Source: Vitrella brassicaformis
Lineage: Eukaryota; Sar; Vitrellaceae
Assembly: GCA_001179505.1 (NCBI GenBank)
Contig: CDMY01000227.1
Span: forward strand, 149,685-213,684
DNA: 64,000 bases
Direction: 5' to 3'
Shown: one piece after another, positions 35,880-46,666 of the stretch
Numbering within the stretch: position 1 is the first letter of the stretch
Layout of the letters: every line of letters begins with the position of its first letter
Position numbers and translations under genes: made by a program
The notes under the pieces: generated by a model
Databases searched by the model: none
Told to the model about the DNA's origin: nothing
The model's input: the letters and a program-made list of their open reading frames with translations, nothing else

Positions 35880-37256
35880 CTGTACTGTGAGATGGGCGAG
35901 TTGAATGAAATGAGTGAGACACACTCGTTTGCTTCCTGGCTGTTGGTTTGTCAATCAAATGAACGAACCGTTTTGTACAAACAATAGATGGTTCGTGGGA
36001 CTCACTCCACCCCCACCGACACGAATGCATTGATTGACACGATAGATATATGTGTTGGTCCATCCATCCATCCATCAGCGCCACAGACAGCGAGACCTCT
36101 CTGCTGGTCCCGGCAGCGACGCATACACATACTAACATCATCGCGTACACACACCACGCCACGCCACGCCACGCCTACCCACACACGTGACGTACTCACA
36201 TATTACATACATTACGGCATGCCATGCGGGAAAACTATCAAAGCAATGGAGGCGACGCCTCTTCCCAACTCTTCCAAAGAAACCATGGTTTACAAAGAGA
36301 GGGGGCGGGCGCGCATGGACGCACCGCCCCGCACCACACCACCCCAGGGGCCAGGCCAAGCATCCCCCTCCCCCCTGCCGCCCCTTCCCTCCCTCTCTCC
36401 CTCTGTCGATGATGCTGTGCAACACAGTCAGCAGATGTGACTGTACACAGAAGGGGTGCAAACAAAGAGGCGCAGAACTGTGCTGCCCGCAGAGAGACAA
36501 GAGGGACACGGAGAGGCAGAGAGGGAGTGTGTGTGTGTGCATGTGTATAGACAGCCAGCCAGACAGCCAGATCGACAGACAGACCTAAGCCAGAAATACG
36601 ACATTGGCCAATGCAGCCAGGCAGGCAGGCAGGCAGGCCGCGACCACACGCACCAGACCCACTCACTCACAGGCGACAGACAGACAAACACACCAATCCA
36701 GCACCAGCATCAATCAGCAGCCATCCCAGCACCCAACTAAGTCACCAATCCCACTTATCAGTTTTCCCTCTCTCTCTCTCTCTCTCTCTTGTCATCTTGG
36801 CCACCAAAACAGACAGCAAACAGCCAGCTCATAGCAGTCAGTCAGTAAGGTAGGAGGCAAACAATGGTACAATGCAGTGCATGAGTGCACTCATTCCATC
36901 ACACGACAAAACAATGGTACACCCCATCAGCCGAGACTAGAAGGAGCCAGAGAGAGAAAGCGACAAAGAGCCGTACGTGTAGTCAGTCAGTATGCACAGA
37001 GAAAAATGCGATCGGGGGAGAACAAGAAGCAGGCCAATAAGCCTGCCCCCCTCGTCCCCACACCATCCATCCATCCATCCACTCGGCCATATCATGCCTG
37101 CCTGCCTGCATCAACCATCCATGCGCTGCATCACACCATGGTCCCAGACTGTCTGTCCTGTCCAGCAGCTCTCGCCGCGTTTATATCGATACGCGAGAGC
37201 GCCGGCCAAAGTCACACACACCCGCACCCAGGCAGACGACGCCCACACGAGGCAGG
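35880..37256. other. Gene-free convergent region, simple repeats
   Basis: About 1.38 kb between the stops of the M8 protease (plus) and the NIPA-like gene (minus). It holds CCAT repeats (36061-36076, 37066-37082), GGCA repeats (36618-36639), CT tracts (36768-36790) and ACAGACAG runs. Short ORFs are low complexity and unsupported. Confidence 0.65.
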
Positions 37257-39469
37257 TCACACCTCTTCCTTGGCCCGGACGCCTTCGCTTTGTGGGCTGC
37301 AGTCCCTCTCGCCTCCCAGCATGGTCGGGCTGTTTGGCAGAGACGAGGACGGGCCACAAATGCCGCCATAGTCGTGCAGCCGCGGCCTCGGCCACCCGCC
37401 CTCCCAGTCGCTGCATGAACCATCCGCATGGTTCCTCCTTATGTCAATGCTGAGAACCCGATGGTGGTGGGTGTGGTGGCGGGTCTCCCTGCCGGCCATG
37501 GGCGAGTGGCTCGCGACGTCCCTGCGGTTGCTCCGACTGTGTGTGTCGTGTTGGGTGAGGGCGTGCGCTGCGACTGCACCACCGGTGTGGATGTCGTTGT
37601 CTGATGGGCATGGGTCGTCGATGTCGATGCTGGTCATGGACAGAACCTTGGCGGGCGTCATGCCGCCGTGTCCGTTGGTCTGCTGGCTGGTGGAGAGCTC
37701 CTCCTCGTCGTAGAGGCCGTCCTCCTCCGCCAGGCCCTTGCGCTTGGTGCAGTCGTGGCTGTCGGTGCGGGTGAGGTTGGCCAGCTCCGAAAGACTGGCA
37801 GTGGTGCTCATGCGCACGCGACGCTGCACCAACACACACACAAACGGGATCATTCATTCATATCAAATCATGCCATTCATTCAATCAGTCACGTGAAAGT
37901 CTCTCTCGCGCTACACGTCCCTCCCGCTCCGCTACCCCCGCCCCGCTCTCTGGCTAATCAATCTCGCTTCTTGCTGCCCCCTGCTGCAGATCTACTGGCC
38001 GCAGCGCTCCCCTGGTCCCTTTCGCCACTGAGTGTGTCCATCATCATTACCTGCTCGCCAGCATGGTCGTCGCCGTGTGCGGTCCTGGCGTGGCTCCTCG
38101 CGAGAGTGACGACTCCCGCCAGGACGAGGGATATCCCCACGCCGTATAGCGATGGCAGCATGGGCCGCTCCCCCAGCACCACCATGCCCGCCACGCTGCG
38201 GCAGGCGATCAGGAAGGCCATCGTGGTGGGCACGATGAACACCGCCTGGAACTGATGGATGGATGATGGACGAAAAGAAACGACACACAATCAGGTGTGG
38301 TGTGGTGTGGATGGCATGGCTTGTGTCGGGTGTTTTGGTGAGCTGGATGTGCTGTGCCTACCGTACCTGTGAGAGTCCCTTGTTGAAGAAGTATAGTTGG
38401 CCGAGAGCCGACCCCACCGCAGCGATGACAAAGATATAGAACTCTCCCGGGAGCCCCAGGAACATCCCAGCCGTGAAGCCCGCGGCGTTGCCGGTGGCCC
38501 CGTTGGTGGCCTCCACGCCCCGCTCCGCAGACGCCGCCACCTCCTTGGCATTAACCAGCTCGATGGCCGTCTTGGCTGCTATCGTCACATTCGCACCCCA
38601 AAGCGCCGCTGATGCTGCGAATGGATGGAGAGACAAACAAAGAGGCAGGCGGACGTGGATGCGATGCATGCCTAATGCATGTGACAGACACATTGCCTCT
38701 GTGTGGCTGCTCAGCGTCTCACCGGCAACACAGAACTGCTTGAGCCTGGGCCACTTCTCGACTATCTTTTGAGACCCGAGCACGGCCACCACGACTAGAG
38801 CCCCCCAGACGATGGCATAGATAATGAAGGTGGGTCTCGTATAGAGGTAGACGACATCGGTGCGGCTGAATCCGCCGCTGCCGTGTGGGCCGTATAGGAC
38901 GACCAAGAGGATGCCGCCGATGATGACCAGCGACCCGATGACGTCGGCCCGACCGATGGACTCACCCGTCAGGAAATAAGCCGCCAAGACATTCCAGAAG
39001 ATATGCAGACCCTGACAGACAGATCAATGGATGGATGGACACCAAGCAGAGGGCAGAGAGGACGGACACACACGCATGCACGTTGCATGTCTGCTTGCAT
39101 GAAGCTTCCTTGTGTGTGTGGGAGGCATCTCATCTACCGCAAAGGGCGAGAGCATCGACTGAGCAGAACAGAAGGAGCGAACAAAACAGACAGAGATGTC
39201 ATAAACCCATCCATCAACAGACAGACCAGGCCCCCTCCCATGCCTCTCACCGCTGCAGCGAAGGTCAGGCCTCCGAGAGTGAGTAGAGGGTCCACCACAG
39301 CAATCATGACGATGCCAATGAGCCACAGCGGCCTCTTGATAAGAGGACGTTGCTCCGAAGCGGCCTTCTGTCGCTCCTTGACAAAGCTCAGTCGGACCAG
39401 ATTGTCCGCTATCGCCCCCTGGCACGAGTTGACGGCGGCCAACGCCACACCCAGCCACCACATGCCCAT
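37257..39469 (-). CDS. NIPA-like magnesium transporter / DMT-superfamily protein
   Basis: Multi-pass membrane protein. Six exons on the minus strand (39469-39251, 39158-39138, 39011-38723, 38614-38367, 38251-38051, 37823-37257) sum to 514 residues. NIPA/DMT features: MWWLGVALAAVNSCQGAIADN, DPLLTLGGLTFAA, SMLSPFA, FWNVLAAYFLTGE followed by IGSLVIIGGILLVVLYGPHG, then FYIFVIAAVGSALGQLYFFNKGL, VPTTMAFLIACRSVAGMVVLGE and GVGISLVLAGVVTLA. About nine membrane segments are visible. The last exon is a hydrophilic Ser/His/Asp-rich cytosolic tail of about 190 residues. Animal NIPA proteins carry Mg2+; specificity here is inferred from family resemblance only. Exon 2 is a 21-base microexon. The start is ATG GGC ATG TGG at 39469. 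Confidence 0.8.
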
Positions 39470-40750
39470 TCTCGACGAGGGGGGCACACTATCGACGCTT
39501 CAGCGGTCCTCAGAGGGGAATCGTTGTTCCGATACGCCCGTTCTCAGCTCAAGTCTTTCGGGAGAAAACAACTCGTCGCCGCTTCAGGCGATTCATCAGC
39601 TCGATGGGCTCACCATATTGCCATCCATATCACCTCGCCAGTCCTGTTTTTTCCTCTCCGTTTCGTGCGAGCTCAAACAATACTGCGAGCTCGGTTGGAA
39701 GAGGAGAGACAGGCGCCGGGGAGAGAGAGGGATGGGGTGGGAGCAAGATCCCGACTCAGTCACGCTTGTTGTGTTGTGTGCGTGCAGGTGTGCTTTGGAG
39801 GCCAAGCTGCTGATCAACGATCTGCACACACGAGAATATTGACGCAGATCTGCAGGTGGCGGAAGAAGCGGAGGAATGCGGAGCGAGCGATAAAGAGAGC
39901 GAGCGACCAGCGAACTCATGAGGTTCGTTAGGTTAGGTAATGGATGCACTCGTATACGTGTTGATTTGAGTGGGGGCCGGCCACATGCTGAGACATGGAA
40001 TGAGCGATGAGATCCCCACACGTGGGCGCATTGGATGACTGGGTGCTTTTAAGATGAAAAGGAGAGGCATGCAGTAGCGCGTCTCTTGGTGAACAGCTTC
40101 AATTAATGACTGATTGCGCATGCAATGAGCAACAATCCAACACTTTTCAAGGACGGAAGCCAAGAATCTCTATTTCTTACATTCCAAGAACAAAATGGCA
40201 CACTGACTGATTGACGGACGGAGAACAAGGGCCTAGCTAGAGAGCAAATGACAATGAAGACGGGACTCACGAACCCAAGAACGTGCGAAGGTGGTTAAGG
40301 AAGGATCAGCTAGCTGTTCAGGTGGATGAGAGCCGACACGAGGGAGGCCAAAAGCGCCACACTGACAGCAGGGAGACACCTGCACACACCAACACAAGCT
40401 GGGTCAGCGCAAGATCTTCTTCCTCTCTTCGTTTGGATCTTTCTTGCTTACCTCCCCGCAGCGCCCCTAGCGCCCCTCTGGTTCTGGTCCCGGGGGGCGA
40501 CGGTCCTGTGTGTCATGAATTACCAACCACCGATGACCACATGTATACGATGTGAGGGAAGATGGTTTGCATACATATCGACCATATACAGCTTACGGGC
40601 CGAGCCCTTCGGTAGTACCACCAGGAGGGGCGGATGTCGATGGGGATGTCGATGGCCTGGTCGATGGCCTGCACGGCAGGCCACGAGACAGACGTTGCGT
40701 TCATGATGTATGTATGTATGTGTGTATGTGTGTATGGGTGTGTGTCTCAC
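39470..40750. other. Intergenic region carrying dispersed repeat copy B
   Basis: About 1.28 kb between the start of the NIPA-like gene and the stop of the secreted-protein gene, both minus strand. It contains the repeat at 39946-40184. Around 40630-40670 there is a short GATGTCGATGG repeat. ORFs here are not supported. Confidence 0.6.
39946..40184 (-). repeat. Dispersed repeat, copy B (inverted relative to copy A)
   Basis: Inverted copy of 6533-6771, about 33 kb away. Both copies end at the same hairpin-like edge (CACTC...GAGTG) and both lose similarity within a few bases of their two ends, as expected for a defined element. Differences are single substitutions and a few one- or two-base indels. 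One reading frame on the minus strand (SVLEKCWIVAHCMRNQSLIEA) is open here but broken in copy A, so coding potential is doubtful. Confidence 0.75.
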
Positions 40751-42279
40751 TCACTCCAACAGCCCGCCTTCGGGGCCCCCTGGTTGAAGTCCGATGTCGC
40801 AACCCTCGGGGCGGTCGCACCTGCCACACACATCGATCACACATGTTGCTCCTGATCTTCTCCTCCCACACAGAAGGTGTTTGTGCGTGTCTCTCGCTGA
40901 CCCTTGTCCCTCCGTTCCCTCCGTGCCGCCTGCGCCGGTGCCTAGTACACTTGGAGCCGGGGTGATACCTCCGGTGCCAGGTGCACTTGGTGCCGATGTG
41001 ACACCTGATGGAGCATCAGTTTGTGATGGAGGCAAGCTGCATACACGTCGACACACCAGAGGGTCGGGAGAATCGATCAACGAAGATCTGTAGACGCTCT
41101 TTCTGCGCATGTCTGGCTTACGGTGTGCTTGTGGTGGTGCTGGTAGGCTCTTCTGTGGTCGTCGTACGCTCTGCAGCATTACACAGCACGAGACAAGGCC
41201 GCCAGTCCATCGCCTTGCACCCCTTCATTCGTGCCAGCTCACGTTTGATGATGACCGATCCCACGCTGACGGAGAAGTCCCCCGGTGCGCCGCTCGCACA
41301 TGCCGCCTCTTTGCAGAAGCACAGCGAGTAATCTCCCGCATCTGTCGCCGGCAGTAGTGTGAAAGTGTAGAGCTTGTTTCCCACTGCCAAGTCTCTCTCC
41401 TTTGTCCCTTTGGCAGGGGCCGATCCGCTGGCGATGTTTCCGTCGTTGGATGGGGAGCATGGGGCGTCCACAAGGGCGACGTAGTAGTCGTCTGAGTCGC
41501 CATACATCTCCAAAGAGAATTTCGGACATGGCTCACCAGCGACACACTCGATGGCCAGGTCAGTCGTAAGCGGCCCTGCATGCATTGAGTGTATCCACAA
41601 TCACACACAAGGGACAAACAGGTGCTCGCGGCGCTGGCTGCATCCTGACCATAGTTTTCGAGCGTCCCGGCTGGCGTCTCGAAGCTCTGGGGCGACTTGG
41701 TGACAGTCTCCTCTGTGCAGGAGGACGCAGAACACCTAACCATGAACCGACACATGTACAAATGAAATGGCTTGATGACAATCGGCCTGTAGAACGCATA
41801 CCAACAGAGGTTGTATCTTCCTGCCGGTATGGGCTGCTTGAAGGTGTACACTGATGTGGTTCTCAGTGCGGAACTAGATGTGCGTGTCCCCTTTGCATAT
41901 GTCGCTCGGAAATCGTTGCTTGTCAGGTCAGAACTGCATATGCACATTGATCAGATGACCCCGTGCCTCCCCGGGCTCCTTGCTGACCATTCCTTCCCCT
42001 CAACAGCAATGATGATATCCCCGTCTTCCAGCGAGCCCACGTTCATTGCCGTTAACGCATACGAGCAAGGCTTCCCTGCCCAGCACGTCAGAGCCTCGAA
42101 AGGATCGAAAGAAGGCTGAGCTCCTGACGAGCAGAACATATCATATCTGAATGCCACGGATATTGCTTGCGGCAGAGCAGCTCATTGGGCCGTGATGAAA
42201 GCTGACCTGCGAGTCTGTTGTGGTAGGCGGCCAACAATAGGGCCCACAAAAGCAGCAAGAGAGGGAATGGTGACATCAT
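40751..42279 (-). CDS. Secreted protein with repeated Cys-containing domains and Thr-rich linker
   Basis: Not a recognised family. Eight exons on the minus strand (42279-42207, 42123-41988, 41933-41802, 41735-41620, 41575-41243, 41170-41122, 41036-40902, 40820-40751) give 347 residues with consistent phases. It begins with a clear signal peptide (MMSPFPLLLLLWALLLAAYH). Two similar beta-rich units follow. Each starts with a C..G.PC motif (LTCWAGKPCSYAL; IECVAGEPCPKFSL) and ends with a Y-x-LC-x motif (IPAGRYNLCW; DAGDYSLCFCKEA). A Thr/Ser-rich mucin-like stretch (RTTTTEEPTSTTTSTP) and a Pro/Gly/Ser linker come next, then a short cysteine-bearing tail (CDRPEGCDIGLQPGGPEGG). No C-terminal anchor is seen, so it is probably secreted to the surface or wall. 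Its start codon is 92 bases from the divergent kelch gene. Confidence 0.75.
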
Positions 42280-42371
42280 TTTCTTGGGAGGGAAGGGCGC
42301 TCGGGAGTCGCGGGGGCCGGCCCCAATTTTTTGCACGGCTGCCGAGTGCAATTGGCCGAGTGGTAGAGAGG
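42280..42371. promoter_or_regulatory. Very short divergent promoter region (92 bp)
   Basis: Only 92 bases separate the start codons of the secreted-protein gene (minus) and the kelch gene (plus). Untranslated leaders must be extremely short or the transcripts must overlap. No element was identified. Confidence 0.5.
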
Positions 42372-44056
42372 ATGGCTGCCCTTGAGGATGCGGCTGCACA
42401 AGTCCATCCGTATCTGGATGGTATCGAGCTGCTCAAGGGACCTGACAAAGGTACGGGGCAGGTCTCTGGCTGGATCAGCACTCACGAATGGTGTGCGCCT
42501 GCTTCCTCAGTGAGCAAGGCTCTGCGCGACACTGTGAACGCTGGAGATGGGCTATGGCAGACACAGGTGCGCCTGGACAGAGGGATCTCTGCCACACGTT
42601 CTTCGTTTTTGTTCATCCTGACGTGGTTTGGTGTATGCAGTACCACCGTTCGTTCCGCTCCAGCACGATCCGCATGGTTCAAGGCGCCTCCCACTTTCCC
42701 CCTCCCGCCACCCACACCTCACGGTCCTCACCTGCACCCACCGGCCAGTCCGCGCACTCAAGGAGATACACGCCGCTGCCCGACAACGACTACCGCACAG
42801 CCTACGAGCGGGCAAATAAGGTGGCTACGATGGGCTCTAGGGGCTGTGGGGTAAGCGCCCTGCAGTGGGGAAGGGCCACATGCCAGTGGCGGCCGGAGAT
42901 GGCGCGCAGCAGACCATGCCTCTTCATGATGGGGGATTACCTCTATGTGTTTGGTGAGAAAAAGAAGCACTGCCAGGCAGCGTCGCATCCATGTACGGAG
43001 GGAGGGCATCGAAGGTGGCGTGTGTCCGTCAGGTGGCGTGATTGCTGACGCCAACTACAAGACCGATCTGTGGCGGCTGTCCATCAAGTCGCTGTTGTCG
43101 AAGGGCAAGTACGACTGGCAGGAGTGCGCGGTCGACGGGACGCCTCCAGCCGCATCCGACTCCATGACCCTCACCTGCATCCACATCCCCTCCCCTGCCA
43201 CGCCCACGTCCCTCTCAGAACCAGAGCTGCCGCAGAGATACTTCGCATGTGGCGGGCCGGCCTCTCCGAATGACACCAGGCCCAAGGAGACGTTCTGGGG
43301 CGTCCTGGAGATCAGAAAGGAGGCAAAGGAGGCAGCGGAGGGTGTGGTGAGGGGAGAGGGCGAGGGCGGGGAGGGGAGTGAGCATCGGTACGAGTGGGTG
43401 ACAAGGGAGCGGCTCAACTGCCAGCAGGTGGAGTGGAAGATGCAGAGGAGGAGCCGGTCGCGGGTCAATATGTATATCGATCCCTGGCCTTTAGACAGGT
43501 ACGCAATCTGGCGGTGAGAGAATGCCCCTACGAACCGGGGCGGATTGGAGGCAGTGCTTTCCTCTTTTCCTCCACTTGTACTTCTTCTTGGTCTTGAACG
43601 TACAACCACTGTGTCAGGATGTATTCTTCCTCCACGTTTGTGCCCATTCGGTCGCCTGAGCACCCCCATGGGTTCGTTCTCCTCTTCGGAGGGCGCGACT
43701 TGTCGTACAGGTAAGCATTGGGGAAGCGGTGGTACAGACCGATGGGCGGCTTGAGCGTCCATGTGTGTGTGTGTGCGTATCAGGGAGACGTCGAACGTGC
43801 ACACGATCGTAGACGTGGCGAAATGGATCTTCGATGAGTAAAGGGAACTGGTTCTTGACTTGCAGGGAACTGGTTCTTGACTTGCAGGGTTCTTACCTTC
43901 CACCGTAGGTCGTTCCCCAACCCCGGTCCCCTCCCCCGCCTCAACCACACCGCCACACTCGTCAGAGACCGATTCGTATTCATAATCGGCGGAGAGGGTA
44001 CGCATTCAAGTGAGAGAGTGACTGGGAGATCGAGTGAGTGATTTGCAGTCAGCCGA

Positions 44057-44092
<36 letters not shown>

Positions 44093-45889
44093 TGTGTGCA
44101 GAGCGGGAGTATGAGTCCGCGGGTGGCGACAACATAGCCTGGTTCGACAACCAGAGTGGCTGGCTCAAAAACGTGGTCATCTTCGACGGACTCAGCAAGA
44201 GGTCAAGGAGCGAACCACACATAAGCACGGGACTTCATGGACCTATGGACGTATGTGTCTCTCTCGGGCATGGATGCAGCTGGGTGGCCTTCGAGGACCT
44301 GCCGTGGGTGTGCAAGCCGATGGCCAAGTTCAGCATATCGCACAGGGGCAGAGCGAAGCTCAAGGCGCACAAGGGGGGAGGATTCAAGATACGCATGAGG
44401 ACAGCACCGTCTGTGACCACACTGCGCAACAAGGACGCCATCGTGCCCGCTGTAGACGGTCACTTCAGTATGCATGGAGCTGTCACGGACAAAGATATAA
44501 TATCACTCGGTTGCCGCCCTGCCTCTATCAGATGACGTGTTTGGTGGTTTTCACGAGGAGTGGGACGACAAAGGGCATCCCCTTGCTCGCGTCGGCTCCG
44601 ACCTGGCCTTCGAGCGACACACCGCCGTACTCGCAGGTGCGTAGAGATGCAGACAACAACCGAAGGCTTATCCATCAATCACTTCCGGCTGTCTCTTTCT
44701 CTCCCTCCCTCTTAGGTGACAAGATAGTGCTCATGACCGGCTACTGTGAGCGCACGTCGTCGGGCGAGCGCCGCGGCGGCACCAGGACGGTGATCTTCGA
44801 CACGGTCACGGGCCGGTTCACCACCCCGTCCTTCGCCCCCCCACCCACACCACACACCCTCCCCTACCAGGGCCCCGCCACCAACGCCGCGGCCGCCGTG
44901 TGGACGGGGAGTGAGGTGATAGTGTACGGCGGGGCAACCATGCTGCACCCCATGTACGACTTCCACTACCACCCGCCGGATTCGTGCTGCCCATCCGAGT
45001 CCAGCTGCAGTGACGACGAGAGCGAGACGGAGTCGTCCTTGTCGGACGGCTTCGGCTACAAGTACAAGTTTCCACACTACAGACCCAAGTACCGCAAAGG
45101 CGAATTCGTGACGGACGACTTCTACGACGATGAATTTGAGGACTTCACCAGACACGGGCAGCCCAAGGACGCCACCATCAGCGTGCTGGGGGTCATCGAT
45201 GGCAAGACGGGACAGCAGCTCGTGCCTGTCGACAGACAACAGGAGGTCGGTACGATTGCTCTTCAAACATGTCGACGGAAATGCCTCTTTGACGTGTGTG
45301 TCCTGTGTGTCAGGTGTCGTCTTTCAGCGATCGCTACGCGACGGACAGCGCCTGGTGGCAGGAGTTCCACCTCGACGATGCGGCGACCGAGGCACTCATC
45401 GATGAGAGGTGGGAGGCTTTCCGCGCACAGAGGAGGCAGGAGGCCCTGATGGACAGGGAGACACGAGGCGAGCAGGAGGGGGAGGGGGATAGCGACTCAG
45501 CAGAAGAGGAGTCTCATGACAGGTGTGGAAACCATGACTGAATGGATGGACACGCGCATAGGCTAGTATAGGTCATTGCATGGGTGTGGGTGTGTCTCCG
45601 TCTTTGTCCCGTGGTGTGGTGCAGCAAGGTGTTTGGTCAGGAGAGGAGACCCACACGCTTTCAACTTATCACCAAGTTCTACCCACGAATCGGGTACATA
45701 CGCGAGACACTATGGACGCCTCCCGCACCACGTGCTGCGTGCCTTCTTCAGGACGGTCCGCAGCGATTACGTCTTGTCGTCCCGTGGTGCGTTGCCTGTC
45801 TCTGTGCCGGCCCCCGACAAGAGCAGCAGCGGCAGCAGCAGCGACACGAACAAGAAGGTGAGCAAGATGCAGCCAAAGGGAGGCAGTAG
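42372..45889 (+). CDS. Kelch-repeat beta-propeller protein
   Basis: Twelve exons (42372-42450, 42511-42566, 42641-42953, 43033-43498, 43618-43710, 43784-43837, 43888-43997, 44102-44467, 44532-44636, 44716-45245, 45314-45522, 45625-45889) give 881 residues, all phases consistent. Kelch blades are seen as hydrophobic-GG motifs followed by a spaced W or aromatic: YLYVFGG...TDLWRL, GFVLLFGGRD, RLNHTATLVRDRFVFIIGGE, ERHTAVLAGDKIVLMTGY, AAVWTGSEVIVYGG. The protein has a long acidic insert with clustered Cys/Ser/Asp (CCPSESSCSDDESETESS) and Tyr/Phe/Asp runs near 45000-45150. The C-terminal region has an acidic helix and a Gln-rich tail (QEQQRQQQRHEQEGEQD). No signal peptide. Kelch propellers are protein-binding modules; the partner is unknown. 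The intron before exon 7 carries a duplicated 3' end. Confidence 0.85.
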
Positions 45890-46666
45890 TGGCAGTGACG
45901 ATTGCGATATCGATGCCAATGGCGACGGCGGTGGGGGGTGTCATTATTGGGGAGGGGAGGAGGGGGGTATTGCGTGCTGGCTGTGGGATGGTGGAGAGGG
46001 CATGAAGTAGACACCAGCTCAACTCTCGATGGGTTGCACTCATGGGCGGTACGAGTGTGAGTGTTTGTGCTACAAAACGGCAGCGCGTTCATGGGGATAT
46101 TGCTCGATCACAGGTCAAATTCATGCAGACATGTACATACACTGACATCAGTGGCGCACACCTATCGATGGGGTCATCACTCACCAAATCTACCATCCAC
46201 CAACCCACTAGCCGGTTGTCCATCCATCCATCCATCCATCGACTGACTGCAGCACAACACACTCCATCCGCCCACCCACCTCCCGCTTTGGGGAGGCAAT
46301 AGGGAATTATTATTGATTTCGCGAGCCAACACAACACAACACACCAACCAGCAGCACATCTATCTGATCTGCACCTACACCCATCCATCGCATGCCTCCG
46401 ATCACAGTGACACCGCGGCCCAGACCAGACCAGCCCACCCCGGTCACTCTACTTCGTGTCCCTTCTTCTTACTTACATGCCCCAGATAGATAAACTGACA
46501 CAACCAACCAACCAACCAACCAACACACGCCCAGCTAACCTATGGGAAAAACCAGCAGCATCGATCGCATCCTGCCTGCCTGGTGTCTCGTCTAGACTAC
46601 TGTCCACCCCCAGCCACGCCCACAGAGACGGACGACATGACGTGCCTACACACAGGAATCTACCTA
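45890..46666. other. Gene-free convergent region, CCAT and CCAA repeats
   Basis: About 780 bases between the kelch stop and the GH16-like gene's stop. It contains a CCAT run (46220-46241), an ACACA/CACAA run and a CCAA run (46503-46523). No exon seen. Confidence 0.65.

Noticed and set aside
37066..37100. CCAT/CCTG repeats as a CRISPR-like array
   Set aside because: Units are four bases with no spacers; this is a microsatellite in a eukaryotic genome.
42340..42380. Sequence GGCCGAGTGGTAGAGAGGAT resembling a tRNA D-arm
   Set aside because: No matching acceptor stem, anticodon arm or T-arm with TTC could be found around it. It overlaps the kelch start.
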